Part shown: positions 8,438 to 16,453 of the stretch, piece after piece
How the letters are laid out: every line of letters begins with the position of its first letter
How positions within the stretch are numbered: the first letter of the stretch is position 1
Assembly (NCBI RefSeq): GCF_011516945.1
Contig: NZ_WOTH01000015.1
Span: forward strand, 1 to 64,000
DNA: 64,000 nt
Source of the DNA: Acetobacter estunensis
GTDB taxonomy: Bacteria > Pseudomonadota > Alphaproteobacteria > Acetobacterales > Acetobacteraceae
Reading direction: 5' to 3'
The notes under the pieces: generated by a model
Told to the model about the DNA's origin: nothing
The model's input: only the letters and a program-made list of their open reading frames with translations
Databases searched by the model: none
Position numbers and translations under genes: made by a program

Positions 8438-9355
8438 TCACTTGTTTTCTTCAGAACATTGGGAGGATGGCTTCGACCTCTCTGTAAAGTGCTGTCCCGG
8501 GTGCCATAACGATGGGACACGACCATGGTGACCAAAATTCACCAGTCGCGCCTCTTCAAGATCAATACGTCCGAGAAGGTTGGAACGCAGCACCCATGTG
8601 GCAAGCGAAGCCCCCGCAAAAGGCCCCACCACGTAAATCCAGAAACCGCCCCATTGGTCACTGAAAAGCGCTGGCCCAAAACTGCGGGCCAGATTGGAAC
8701 TGTTACCCGACAACCACGCCGAAATCGGATTGCAGATCAAAAAGTACAGGCCACCCGCCCAAGGCGTAAACCATTTCAGAAAAGGATGAGCCGCCAGACG
8801 GCACACCAGCAGCACGAGAAACAGGGTCAACAATGTTTCTGTCATCAATGGCCAGAGGATTGCGACACCGCTGAAAGGGACTGTTGCAGCGTAAGACGAC
8901 ACATGCGCCATTCGGCCCCAGAACGGCCAGATACCGCCCAATTCCGCAAGAAAAAATGTCGCCAGACAGGCACCCGCCATCTGCGCAACGACATAACCGC
9001 ACAAATCAATGAATCTTAATCGTCCAGCCAGACTGAAGGCGACAGAAATGGAGGGGCTGAGATGCGCCCCACTGACACGACCAAACGGCGTAAAGGCCGC
9101 GACTGTTCCCGAAAGTCCAAAGAAGAGGCCACAAAGCGCCGTCTGCACAAGTGGATGCGGCGCAAGAACGCGCCCTACAGATGTCAGCGGCGTGGTCAAC
9201 AAGGCAACCGAAACAATCCCACACAGCATCATGACCGCCGTGGCCACCATTTCACAAATGTAGAGCTTCCAGTGAAAAGGACGCTTGGGGTGCGGATGAC
9301 CGGCAAGCGGACGATCCTCCATGACATGAGGGGCCGCCTGCCGGGTTTCAGTCAT
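8438..9355 (-). CDS. Aquaporin/MIP-family channel with altered NPA motifs
   Basis: A 305-residue inner-membrane protein with about six hydrophobic segments and the two half-helix loops of major intrinsic proteins. Loop B reads Gly-Ala-His-Leu-Ser-Pro-Ser, where the usual motif is His-x-Asn-Pro-Ala, and loop E reads Asn-Leu-Ala-Arg-Ser in place of Asn-Pro-Ala-Arg-Ser. The pore-lining Arg after the second box is kept. The family identity is secure from context, but water or glycerol selectivity cannot be assumed. The ATG at 9355 is preferred; the open frame reaches a TTG at 9388. Both termini are long and probably cytoplasmic. It sits upstream of ohyA on the same strand. Confidence 0.85.
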   Translation of the reverse strand: MTETRQAAPHVMEDRPLAGHPHPKRPFHWKLYICEMVATAVMMLCGIVSVALLTTPLTSVGRVLAPHPLVQTALCGLFFGLSGTVAAFTPFGRVSGAHLSPSISVAFSLAGRLRFIDLCGYVVAQMAGACLATFFLAELGGIWPFWGRMAHVSSYAATVPFSGVAILWPLMTETLLTLFLVLLVCRLAAHPFLKWFTPWAGGLYFLICNPISAWLSGNSSNLARSFGPALFSDQWGGFWIYVVGPFAGASLATWVLRSNLLGRIDLEEARLVNFGHHGRVPSLWHPGQHFTERSKPSSQCSEENK

Positions 9356-9742
9356 CTCTCTTCTGCCTTCCCTGCTATTCCGCGCCAACGAAATTCATAC
9401 CGGGGAAACCTGCCGCTTCCGCTTCGATTGGGTTCGCGTCAGAAATTGCCGCAACGGCTCATCTCATCATTGGCATGCTACCTGCACGCTCACGTGTTTC
9501 AATTGTTCCCTGTGCAGACGAGCATCCCTGACAATTTCTGTCATCGATTCATTTTAGAGAAAGCAGGGCACGACCTTGCAGCGTGGATCGCATCTCTTTC
9601 GTCTTTTATGACGACTCTGAATTTTGAGAACTTACTGTTCACATATAACATTAATGAAACTACGCTCCATAGAGTTCCCGCGTCCATTCAATTCCAGAAT
9701 TATTCTCTCTATAAAATTTCAATAAATTTCCGATTCGTTATT
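9356..9742. other. Intergenic stretch upstream of the aquaporin gene, AT-rich in its right half
   Basis: No convincing gene is seen in these 387 bases. From about 9590 to 9740 the base composition is much more AT-rich than the flanks. It should hold the promoter of the aquaporin-ohyA pair, but no clear -35/-10 pair with good spacing was found on the minus strand. Confidence 0.5.
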
Positions 9743-9964
9743 TCATTCTTCAGTCGCATCTTTCACAACTGGGGAAGCACATGCGCAAACATAACGCCAT
9801 CCATCCTTGCCCATCTTAAGAGCGTCGATATTGGCGGGTGGGATGATGTCCCAGACATCTCCTGTCCATACAAAGACATCTGTAGATTCAGAATTATATT
9901 CCAGAACATGTCTGGTTCCGCTTTGCGTTCCTTCCGGAGGTCGGCAATCGTTGAGGGTATTCAT
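9743..9964 (-). CDS. Hypothetical protein, 73 aa
   Basis: A small open frame with ordinary amino-acid use, including a Trp/Asp-rich centre (Val-Trp-Thr-Gly-Asp-Val-Trp-Asp-Ile-Ile-Pro-Pro) and three cysteines. It has no signal peptide and no membrane segment. The start is an ATG with only a weak purine-rich site upstream. Its composition is more AT-rich than neighbouring genes, which with the AT-rich flank suggests a recently acquired or fast-evolving gene. No family is recognised. Confidence 0.5.
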   Translation of the reverse strand: MNTLNDCRPPEGTQSGTRHVLEYNSESTDVFVWTGDVWDIIPPANIDALKMGKDGWRYVCACASPVVKDATEE

Positions 9965-10150
9965 ACAAAAACAGCTTTCTCAGGTGGCAATAATTTCTTC
10001 CATCACCTCCATACCCCTTGAAAGCTTCTTATCGCCTAATGGCATGCGTGAACGACACGCCCAATTCCACGTTGTTTGACCACAGCAACAGCGCCACTCC
10101 TGATACCGTTGAGCCTCCGTGTCCTGCCTGCCACCAAACAAGAGGCCCGC

Positions 10151-10513
10151 ATGCCACACCCACAAAAGATCGCCATTCTTGCTTCTCTCATGCTGGCGCT
10201 GTCCGGCTGCTACGGTGGATATGGCTATTCTGGCTACGTTGAGAGACCATATTACGGTGGTTTCGGCCCACCGCCTCCCGCATGGGGCGGTGGCTGGCGG
10301 AGAGGCCCTCCTCCCGGCCCCGGCTGGGCCCATGATCGTGGTCCAAGACCCGGAAGAGGCTGGAGCGGAATGCCACCCGGCAGGCCACCACATGGTGGAG
10401 GTGGTGGACAAAATGGACCCGGTCCGCACGGTGGCGGACGCCCCCATGGCGGCGCAGGCAATCATCCACCCAGTGGAGGAGGTCCACGCGGCGGCCATGG
10501 TCATTCTCGTTAG
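10151..10513 (+). CDS. Gly/Pro/His-rich predicted lipoprotein, 120 aa
   Basis: A signal peptide (residues 1-18) ends in a lipobox Leu-Ser-Gly-Cys, so the product should be an envelope lipoprotein. The mature part is low-complexity: a short Gly/Tyr-rich start, then Pro-Pro-Pro and Gly-Gly-Gly runs interspersed with His, Arg and Trp. It is probably disordered; the His content could bind metal, but this is a guess. The ATG at 10151 has AAGAGG about 5 bases upstream; the same frame is open further upstream without a plausible signal peptide. Confidence 0.65.
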   Translation: MPHPQKIAILASLMLALSGCYGGYGYSGYVERPYYGGFGPPPPAWGGGWRRGPPPGPGWAHDRGPRPGRGWSGMPPGRPPHGGGGGQNGPGPHGGGRPHGGAGNHPPSGGGPRGGHGHSR

Positions 10514-10616
10514 ATTCAACCTCTCCCGTCCGCCACCGAAAATGTGACGATCGTTCCGGCTTCACAGAAGAGTGCTCTCAATTGACCCGGCTTCTCCAGC
10601 GTGAGAGGAGCAAACC

Positions 10617-11558
10617 ATGGAACTGAGGCATCTGCGCTATTTCGTGGCCGTGGCCGAACACGGCAGTTTCACCCGGGCAGCCGGTGCTCTGGGTATGGAA
10701 CAGCCTCCCCTCAGCCAACAGATCAAACAATTCGAGCGCCTGTTGGGGGCCACGCTTTTCCATCGCATGACCCGTGGTGTGGAACTGACCGAAGTGGGAG
10801 CGACGCTCTTGCCACAAGCTCAGGCCATTCTCTCCATGAGTGGTGAGTTTCTGGCTCTGGCCCAAGGTCTTTCGCGCGGCGAACGCGGACATCTGCGTGT
10901 CGGGCTTGCTGGAGCTGTGTCGCTGCTGCCCATCATTCCCCAAGTCATCCGCCGTTTTCGCGAGACATGGCCGGAGGTGGTGGTCTCTTTCGAGGAGAGC
11001 AACACGCCTGCGCTGTCCACCGCCCTTCATGAGCGTCGGGTGGATGTGGCCGTGGTCCGACCTCCCATGATGGACGAGGACAACCTTGCCGTTTATCCGT
11101 TGCTTGATGAGCCGACGGTCGCCGCACTCCCAAGCGGCCACACTCACGCGGGCGATGGTGCGATCCGGCTGTCCATGCTCGAACATGAACCGCTCATCAT
11201 CTTTCCTCGCGAACTTGGTCCGGGCTTTCATGACGCCATTCTCTCGGCGTGTCAGAACGCGGGCTTCACGCCCCGGATGGGCCAACAGGCTCCGCAGATT
11301 GCAGCAACGGTTCCTCTGGTGGCGGCAGGACTGGGCGTATCCGTCGTGCCGCGCTCATTATCGCAGATCCACGCGGGAGGCGTGACATTTCATCCAATTG
11401 AGGAACCTGCTCCACGCGCTTCACTGGCCATTGCAGTGCTGAAAGGACATCCCACACCTTTGGTCAGCCGTTTTGTCTCGACATTGCGTGAGGCTTGCCG
11501 GGAATGGGACGATGAACAGCAGACCATGGACCCATCGTCCATCTCTGCCCTCCCGTAA
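10617..11558 (+). CDS. LysR-family transcriptional regulator
   Basis: A 313-residue LysR-type regulator. Residues 1-60 form the winged helix-turn-helix (Met-Glu-Leu-Arg-His-Leu-Arg-Tyr-Phe-Val-Ala-Val-Ala-Glu start, with Ser-Phe-Thr-Arg-Ala-Ala, Gln-Pro-Pro-Leu-Ser-Gln-Gln-Ile and Leu-Phe-His-Arg), and residues 90-300 form the periplasmic-binding-like effector domain. GAGAGGAG precedes the ATG. Subgroup similarity is to BenM/CatM-like regulators by the N-terminal pattern. No obvious target operon is divergent to it; the gene to the left is a lipoprotein in the same direction, so its regulon is unknown. Confidence 0.93.
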   Translation: MELRHLRYFVAVAEHGSFTRAAGALGMEQPPLSQQIKQFERLLGATLFHRMTRGVELTEVGATLLPQAQAILSMSGEFLALAQGLSRGERGHLRVGLAGAVSLLPIIPQVIRRFRETWPEVVVSFEESNTPALSTALHERRVDVAVVRPPMMDEDNLAVYPLLDEPTVAALPSGHTHAGDGAIRLSMLEHEPLIIFPRELGPGFHDAILSACQNAGFTPRMGQQAPQIAATVPLVAAGLGVSVVPRSLSQIHAGGVTFHPIEEPAPRASLAIAVLKGHPTPLVSRFVSTLREACREWDDEQQTMDPSSISALP

Positions 11559-11567
11559 CACCGACCC

Positions 11568-11591
11568 CCCTGAGCAGTCAGTCCCTCAGGG
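11568..11591 (+). terminator. Hairpin after lysR
   Basis: CCCTGAG and CTCAGGG form a 7-bp stem around a 10-base loop, ten bases after the lysR stop. No T-run follows, so termination is only suggested. Confidence 0.4.
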
Positions 11592-11625
11592 CAGGCAGCC
11601 CACTTCAATCTAAACAGGTATTCTG

Positions 11626-11656
11626 GATATCTTTTTTCTGCACAAAAAAAGATATC
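11626..11656. repeat. Perfect AT-rich inverted repeat
   Basis: GATATC followed by six T is mirrored by a run of seven A followed by GATATC, giving a 12-bp perfect stem with a loop of about seven bases. It lies between lysR and the zinc-ribbon gene. As RNA it resembles a weak bidirectional terminator; as DNA it could be an operator. No following T-run. Confidence 0.5.
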
Positions 11657-11793
11657 GATTTTCACGAAGCGTCCCTTAACTTCTCTTCCACCTTCGCCGG
11701 ATCAAGGCTATTTTCTCATACTGGACCGCGAAACCGCTCTAGCGGCTTGTTGGCACACCGCGCGGCCCTCCATATGACGGGAGACGGAGAAGC

Positions 11794-12612
11794 GTGCGTC
11801 ATTGTTCGTGGTGCGGAGAACCCTTCGAGGGTAAGGAGTTCGGGCATTATTGCTCGCGTTACTGCGCGGACGCCGCACATAGAGAAGAAGAAGCGACTGC
11901 GGGCAAAGGAGAAGCTGCAACGGCTTCTTCATCCGCAGAGACATTACAGGAAAACACTCCGCTTGGCCGTTCAGGCGTTTTTCCACGTGTCTGGAATATC
12001 ACGGGAAATGTCTGCAAAGGCCTCGGTGCCATTGTCGCCCTGCTGCTTCTTGCGCAAGGAGCAAGCGAATGGCTCAATCGCTCTTCCCTTCCCGTCCCCG
12101 AAGTGAGCCTTGCCCCTTTGTCCGAGCAAAAGAGCGCCGACACGGCTATTCACCCGCTGACGCCAGAACCTCCAACGCCACTTCCTCAACCTAGTACGGT
12201 CGCCCATGAGGACGCTCCGACCATCTCAGAAGTTCCGAAGACGCCGGAGCAGCCACCTGTCCCGGCTCCAGCAATGGCTCCAGAACCCCAAACGACAACA
12301 GCCTCCGCTGAACCCACTTCGGTACCCGATAAACCTGCCGTCAAAATCTCCTCTAATTCTTTCGTTGCGGGAGAAGCCGCCCGGAAGAAATGGGACCGCT
12401 GGGTGCGTTCACTGTCAGGAGAAAGACGCAAAGGAGCACTGTATTGGGCAGCCGGAACCAGTAATCACACAGTCAGACAATGTGATGGCATGGAAGATTT
12501 CGCTCTGAGTTGTTTTACCGCTCAACGGAAACTGGCCGACATCGAACAGCGGCGAACCCACGATCTCAATTTTGACCGAGGCTGGAAAGCAGGGCATCGC
12601 GCGTTACGCTAA
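11794..12612 (+). CDS. Zinc-ribbon membrane protein of unknown function, 272 aa
   Basis: The N-terminus carries a Cys4-x2-Cys7-x12-Cys20-x3-Cys24 cluster, a likely treble-clef zinc ribbon. A single membrane helix follows at about 73-91, then a Pro/Glu/Thr-rich linker (about 100-195) and a C-terminal segment (about 200-272) with conserved-looking Trp residues and two cysteines. The topology suggests a cytoplasmic zinc domain and a periplasmic C-terminus on a stalk. The start is GTG at 11794, supported by GGAGAAG immediately upstream. No named family is recognised. Confidence 0.75.
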   Translation: MRHCSWCGEPFEGKEFGHYCSRYCADAAHREEEATAGKGEAATASSSAETLQENTPLGRSGVFPRVWNITGNVCKGLGAIVALLLLAQGASEWLNRSSLPVPEVSLAPLSEQKSADTAIHPLTPEPPTPLPQPSTVAHEDAPTISEVPKTPEQPPVPAPAMAPEPQTTTASAEPTSVPDKPAVKISSNSFVAGEAARKKWDRWVRSLSGERRKGALYWAAGTSNHTVRQCDGMEDFALSCFTAQRKLADIEQRRTHDLNFDRGWKAGHRALR

Positions 12613-12662
12613 ACCTCTCAGGTGGCTCTCAATGAAAGAGAGCCGCCCCTTATCCAATATCC

Positions 12663-14375
12663 TCAGGTGAAATCGGTATAGGCTCCGGTTCCCTGAAGTT
12701 CGTTCTCGGCTGCGGTCATTTCATCAGTGGTAGGCTGTCGGGCCGCCGTGTTCTCATAGAAAGCCGTAATAAGGGCCTGCGCCGCGTCGCCATGGGAAAG
12801 CGTATACAGAAGCGTGGTGCGGGATGACCCAGCCTGCAACTGATTTTCCCAGTCGCTGATAGTGTCCGTTGAGACGGTCTCTCCCAGAATTCGCGAATAG
12901 GCGCTACTGACCTCGCTCGCCGCTTCTTGTCCATGCGTCACCCAGTAAACCACCGAATCATGTGTCGAGCCGGCCGCGAGAACATCCTCCCAACTACTGA
13001 TCTGATACGTAAGCGGCGTAATGCCTACTTTCTCCTGATAGATATTTGTGATGTCAGCCGCCGCTTCCACACCATGGCTGACACACTGGATCAAATCCTG
13101 ATAGCCGGAACCCGCAGCAAAACTGTCTTCCCAACCCGTTATCTGATAATCCGAGGCTGTAAAATCAGCCTTATCCAGATAAACCGACTGAATGAGTGCC
13201 TGAGCTTCCGCACCGTGACTGACACACTGGATCAGATCCTGATAATTATCACCTGAGGCAAGGCTGCTTTCCCAACTTGTTACCTGATAATCGGCGGGAG
13301 TTACATCTGCTATGCGCTCATAAGTCTGAACGATCAGATCCTGAGCTTCGACACCCGAAGAGATCGTCTGCACGAAGGCGTTATAATTCCCTCCCGTCGC
13401 AAGATAATCCTCCCAATAGGAAATCTGCCCCTGCCACGCCGTCACATCGGCTTTTTGCTGATACACATCGCTGATCGCGCTGCTGGCAAGATCGCTATGG
13501 GTCAGTTGCTGCACGAAACTGTCCAGCGTCACATCGCTCGACACCATCGCCGCACGCCATGACGCGACCTGATCGCTATCTGCCGTGACCGTCACACCCA
13601 CTTTGTCGGCATACGCCGCGATAATGGCGTCCGCCGTGCCTTGGGAATAGACCACATCCTGCTTCAGAGAGGCGAACGTATCGCCTGCGGCCAGCATCGA
13701 TTGCCCCTGACTGATGACGCGGGAAGATGCCTCATCGCCCGTCAGATCCACGAACAAGGACTGGAGTGCGCTGCTCGCTGTCGATGATTGCGCCAGCGAA
13801 CTGACCAATCCGGAATAATCCGAGTAATAATCCCCATAGGAATCCATCTTCACGACGGTAATGTCGGACGCACTGCTGCTCAGTTCGGTACTTGTCGGCG
13901 TACGCCCGAGAACCGACTGGTACGCCCATGTCACGCTGTCGTCGATCAACTGATCTGTTTGGGTAGACACAAAAAACGGCTTCGTTGGATAGATCGTGCT
14001 GGACCAACTGAAAGTATCGTTCGCAGAGGTGGTGGAAGACGTGGTCTGTGCCGTGTCCGTAGACAGAAACGTCAGGCTGCCACTGCCATTGGTCGATGTT
14101 GAAGATGTCGTAGACGGCGAAGACGGCGAAGACGTGGCGGTTCCGGTTCCCGTGGTGGCGAGAGTGTCAGCAGCACTCGCCACCGTTGCGCTGTTGCTTG
14201 TGTAATCAGAGGCAGTAGCCCCCGTCGTCGCAACAGGCGTCGTATCCGTAGTTGTACTATAGGCTGCGGCCAATGTGTCCGCCGTGGACGCAACAGGCGT
14301 CACTGTTGCAAGCGTCTGATCCGTCGAAGATGTACCGCTCGTCGCCGCTGCAAGAATCTGCGAAGAATCAGTCAT
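12663..14375 (-). CDS. Large Ser/Thr-rich protein with DUF4214-like 47-residue repeats
   Basis: A 570-residue protein in two parts. Residues 1-125 are almost only Ser, Thr, Ala and Val, without a recognisable signal peptide. From about residue 150 there are repeats with a pattern of Tyr near position 6, Trp-Glu near 22, Gly near 29 and Ser-His-Gly-x-Glu-Ala near 40, resembling DUF4214 modules of secreted and S-layer-like proteins. At least six consecutive copies of about 47 residues end the protein. Lack of a Sec signal plus this repeat type suggests type I or another non-classical secretion route (inference). The ATG at 14375 is used; a TTG two codons upstream is also possible. It stands alone on the minus strand. 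Confidence 0.8.
   Translation of the reverse strand: MTDSSQILAAATSGTSSTDQTLATVTPVASTADTLAAAYSTTTDTTPVATTGATASDYTSNSATVASAADTLATTGTGTATSSPSSPSTTSSTSTNGSGSLTFLSTDTAQTTSSTTSANDTFSWSSTIYPTKPFFVSTQTDQLIDDSVTWAYQSVLGRTPTSTELSSSASDITVVKMDSYGDYYSDYSGLVSSLAQSSTASSALQSLFVDLTGDEASSRVISQGQSMLAAGDTFASLKQDVVYSQGTADAIIAAYADKVGVTVTADSDQVASWRAAMVSSDVTLDSFVQQLTHSDLASSAISDVYQQKADVTAWQGQISYWEDYLATGGNYNAFVQTISSGVEAQDLIVQTYERIADVTPADYQVTSWESSLASGDNYQDLIQCVSHGAEAQALIQSVYLDKADFTASDYQITGWEDSFAAGSGYQDLIQCVSHGVEAAADITNIYQEKVGITPLTYQISSWEDVLAAGSTHDSVVYWVTHGQEAASEVSSAYSRILGETVSTDTISDWENQLQAGSSRTTLLYTLSHGDAAQALITAFYENTAARQPTTDEMTAAENELQGTGAYTDFT
12666..13628 (-). repeat. Tandem coding repeats, 141-bp period
   Basis: Protein repeats start near residues 250, 301, 347, 394, 441, 488 and 535. 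The copies at 13078-13103 and 13219-13244 share 25 of 26 bases exactly 141 bp apart, showing DNA-level duplication inside the gene. Confidence 0.8.
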
Positions 14376-14457
14376 CTGCAATCATATCCCTACTAAAATA
14401 CGTGACCGTTTCCTCTGGCTCCCGAGCAAGAATGGAATCGGCTTTAACGATTTATTA

Positions 14458-14486
14458 GCGATATGGTTGCGTCCCCACCAAGTCAA
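14458..14486 (-). promoter_or_regulatory. Possible promoter of the DUF4214-like gene
   Basis: On the minus strand TTGACT (14486-14481) and TATCGC (14463-14458) are 17 bases apart, about 75-85 bases upstream of the start codon. The -10 box is a poor match. Confidence 0.4.
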
Positions 14487-14551
14487 ATTGAAACAGAACG
14501 GCGTGTTTCTTTTCCCCAAAAGTGACGCATTCATCCCACACTTGCGCCGCC

Positions 14552-15007
14552 TCAGGGACGACCCGAGCGATGATAGGGATGACCGCAGGCGATGGCGCGA
14601 GCCCTGTAGATCTGTTCCACCAGCATGATCCGCGCCAGCATGTGCGGCCAGGTCAAGCTCCCCAGCGACAGGGTCGCGTCCGCGCGTTCTATAACGGAGG
14701 CATCAAATCCTTCGGCTCCCCCGATCAGGAAACAGACCGTTCGTCCCGTTTCCAGCCATCCTGAAAGCCGCGTCGAAAATGCTTCACTGGTCAGAACCTT
14801 TCCACCCAGATCGAGAGCCACCACGAGGGCACGATCCGGCAGCGCCCCAAGAAGGGCGGAGGCCTCACGCCGTTTGATCTCGACCGGCGCGCCTCTTCCA
14901 TCCGGCAGTTCCGTAATCGTCAGAGATGGATCAAGGCGCTTGCAGTAACGCTCGATAAGAGCGCGTTCGTGGGCATCCTTCATGCGTCCAATGGCTATCA
15001 GGCGCAT
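14552..15007 (-). CDS. rlmH: 23S rRNA (pseudouridine1915-N3)-methyltransferase RlmH
   Basis: SPOUT-fold methyltransferase that modifies pseudouridine 1915 in helix 69 of 23S rRNA on assembled 70S ribosomes, using S-adenosylmethionine. The 151-residue length is right. Visible hallmarks are Leu-Asp-x-x-Gly-Lys, Phe-Leu-Ile-Gly-Gly-Ala-Glu-Gly (the knotted SAM site), the Leu-Ser-Leu-Gly-Ser-Leu-Thr-Trp-Pro-His segment, and the C-terminal Glu-Gln-Ile-Tyr-Arg-Ala and Pro-Tyr-His-Arg. In many alphaproteobacteria rlmH follows rsfS directly; here a THUMP methyltransferase gene lies between them. Confidence 0.95.
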   Translation of the reverse strand: MRLIAIGRMKDAHERALIERYCKRLDPSLTITELPDGRGAPVEIKRREASALLGALPDRALVVALDLGGKVLTSEAFSTRLSGWLETGRTVCFLIGGAEGFDASVIERADATLSLGSLTWPHMLARIMLVEQIYRARAIACGHPYHRSGRP

Positions 15008-15097
15008 GAAGACACTGTTCGGAAAAGAGAGATTTCAGCCATTTCCCATCTATGCCGCATGCGGAAACATGAGACCATCATGCGGTGCCAGATGCGC

Positions 15098-16216
15098 TTA
15101 TCGAGGCAGCGGTGCGGTCCGAAACAATGTAACCCGCAGACCGCCATGCGGTACAGGCGCTTCGGGCGCAAGAAACGGCAACCCCGTTGCCTCGGCCAGA
15201 TGCCGTTCGGTTGTGACCACCCCCGCGCGCCAGCCTCCAAAACGTGCCAGAAGCACCTGCCCCAAGGCCCGATACAGTGGCATAAGACGCTTCCGATCGC
15301 CAATCCGGTTCCCATAAGGCGCATTGGTTATGACAAGACCGGGCGGTCCCTCCGGTGGCGTGATCTCGCTGATCGTCCGTTCCACGAACTCCGTCCACGA
15401 CGCCACCCCTGCCCGCTCCGCATTGTCACGACTCATGCGGATTGCACCTGCGTCCCGGTCACTTCCATAAAACCTTACCACAGGCGTACGGGCGCTTTGT
15501 ACGCCGCGCATCTTTTCCCATGCTTGCGCATCGAATGTTGCAAGCTGTTCAAACGCAAAATGTCGCGACCGACCGGGGTTCAACCGTGCCGCAATCTCGG
15601 CGGCTTCAATGACAAACGTGCCCGAACCGCACATCGGGTCGAGCACAGGCTCTTCTCCCGTAAAACTGCATTGTCGCAGAAAAAGAGACGCCATTGTCTC
15701 ACGAAGGGGAGCACGGTTGACGGCCTGCTTATGCCCACGCCGGTGCAGCATTTCGCCAGACGTATCGACACTCAATGTGCAGACATTGCGCTCTAGTCGT
15801 GCCCGCACGACAATTTCTGCGTCGGGACTTTGGGGGGCGCCCAATGTCTCATGAATGGCCGTGCCGATCCGCTGGGCCACCGCTTTTTCGTGATAAAGGC
15901 GCGAACCTACCGACACGGCCTCGACACGGAAAGGCACATCCGCACGCAGAACGTGGCTCCACGGGACCTGCCGTGCCAACTGATCGAGTTGCGCGAGATG
16001 CGTGACCCGGAAGGAGGCGATACGAGCCAGAACGCGCGTCGCACCTCGAACCCACAGATTGGCCCGCCATACCTCAGGCCATCCGCCATGCGTGATGACA
16101 CCACCCGGAACGGCCACCGGTCGCTTGAATCCCTTGTACCGCACCTCATCGCACAGCACAGCTTCAAGACCGGGGTTAGTGGCAAGAAATATCTCGAAAT
16201 CCGCGCTCTTCGTCAT
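15098..16216 (-). CDS. THUMP-domain RNA methyltransferase (RlmL/Trm14-like)
   Basis: A 372-residue SAM-dependent N2-guanosine-type methyltransferase. Residues 1-55 form the ferredoxin-like start, about 55-160 the THUMP RNA-binding domain, and 165-372 the Rossmann methyltransferase with Asp-Pro-Met-Cys-Gly-Ser-Gly-Thr-Phe (SAM motif I), Gly-Ser-Asp-Arg-Asp (motif II) and catalytic Asn-Ala-Pro-Tyr-Gly (an Asn-Pro-Pro-Tyr variant). It matches the methyltransferase half of E. coli RlmL, which modifies G2445 of 23S rRNA, but the second RlmK-like half is absent. Exact target is therefore uncertain. It lies between rsfS and rlmH. Confidence 0.88.
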   Translation of the reverse strand: MTKSADFEIFLATNPGLEAVLCDEVRYKGFKRPVAVPGGVITHGGWPEVWRANLWVRGATRVLARIASFRVTHLAQLDQLARQVPWSHVLRADVPFRVEAVSVGSRLYHEKAVAQRIGTAIHETLGAPQSPDAEIVVRARLERNVCTLSVDTSGEMLHRRGHKQAVNRAPLRETMASLFLRQCSFTGEEPVLDPMCGSGTFVIEAAEIAARLNPGRSRHFAFEQLATFDAQAWEKMRGVQSARTPVVRFYGSDRDAGAIRMSRDNAERAGVASWTEFVERTISEITPPEGPPGLVITNAPYGNRIGDRKRLMPLYRALGQVLLARFGGWRAGVVTTERHLAEATGLPFLAPEAPVPHGGLRVTLFRTAPLPR

Positions 16217-16453
16217 GATGCCTGCAATGGCAGGAAGGAGCGGTCAGGGCAACATGCCGAACCGTCGCACGACACTCCAACCGGAGCGACTGCGCGGAAA
16301 AGGCGTATCACCGTCAAAGTCAGGCACGCTTGAAATGGACTTCAGGCGTCAAGCAGGATTGCAATCGTCCATATTATGGGGACATCGGAACAACCTGAGT
16401 CGTCCGCCCACATGCTTGGGATCGGCACTGTAGCGCACCGATCCATGACGCAA

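Noticed and set aside
16217-16453. Possible gene between the THUMP methyltransferase and rsfS
   Set aside because: Frames are short or antisense; only a 5-bp hairpin and no coding signals were found.
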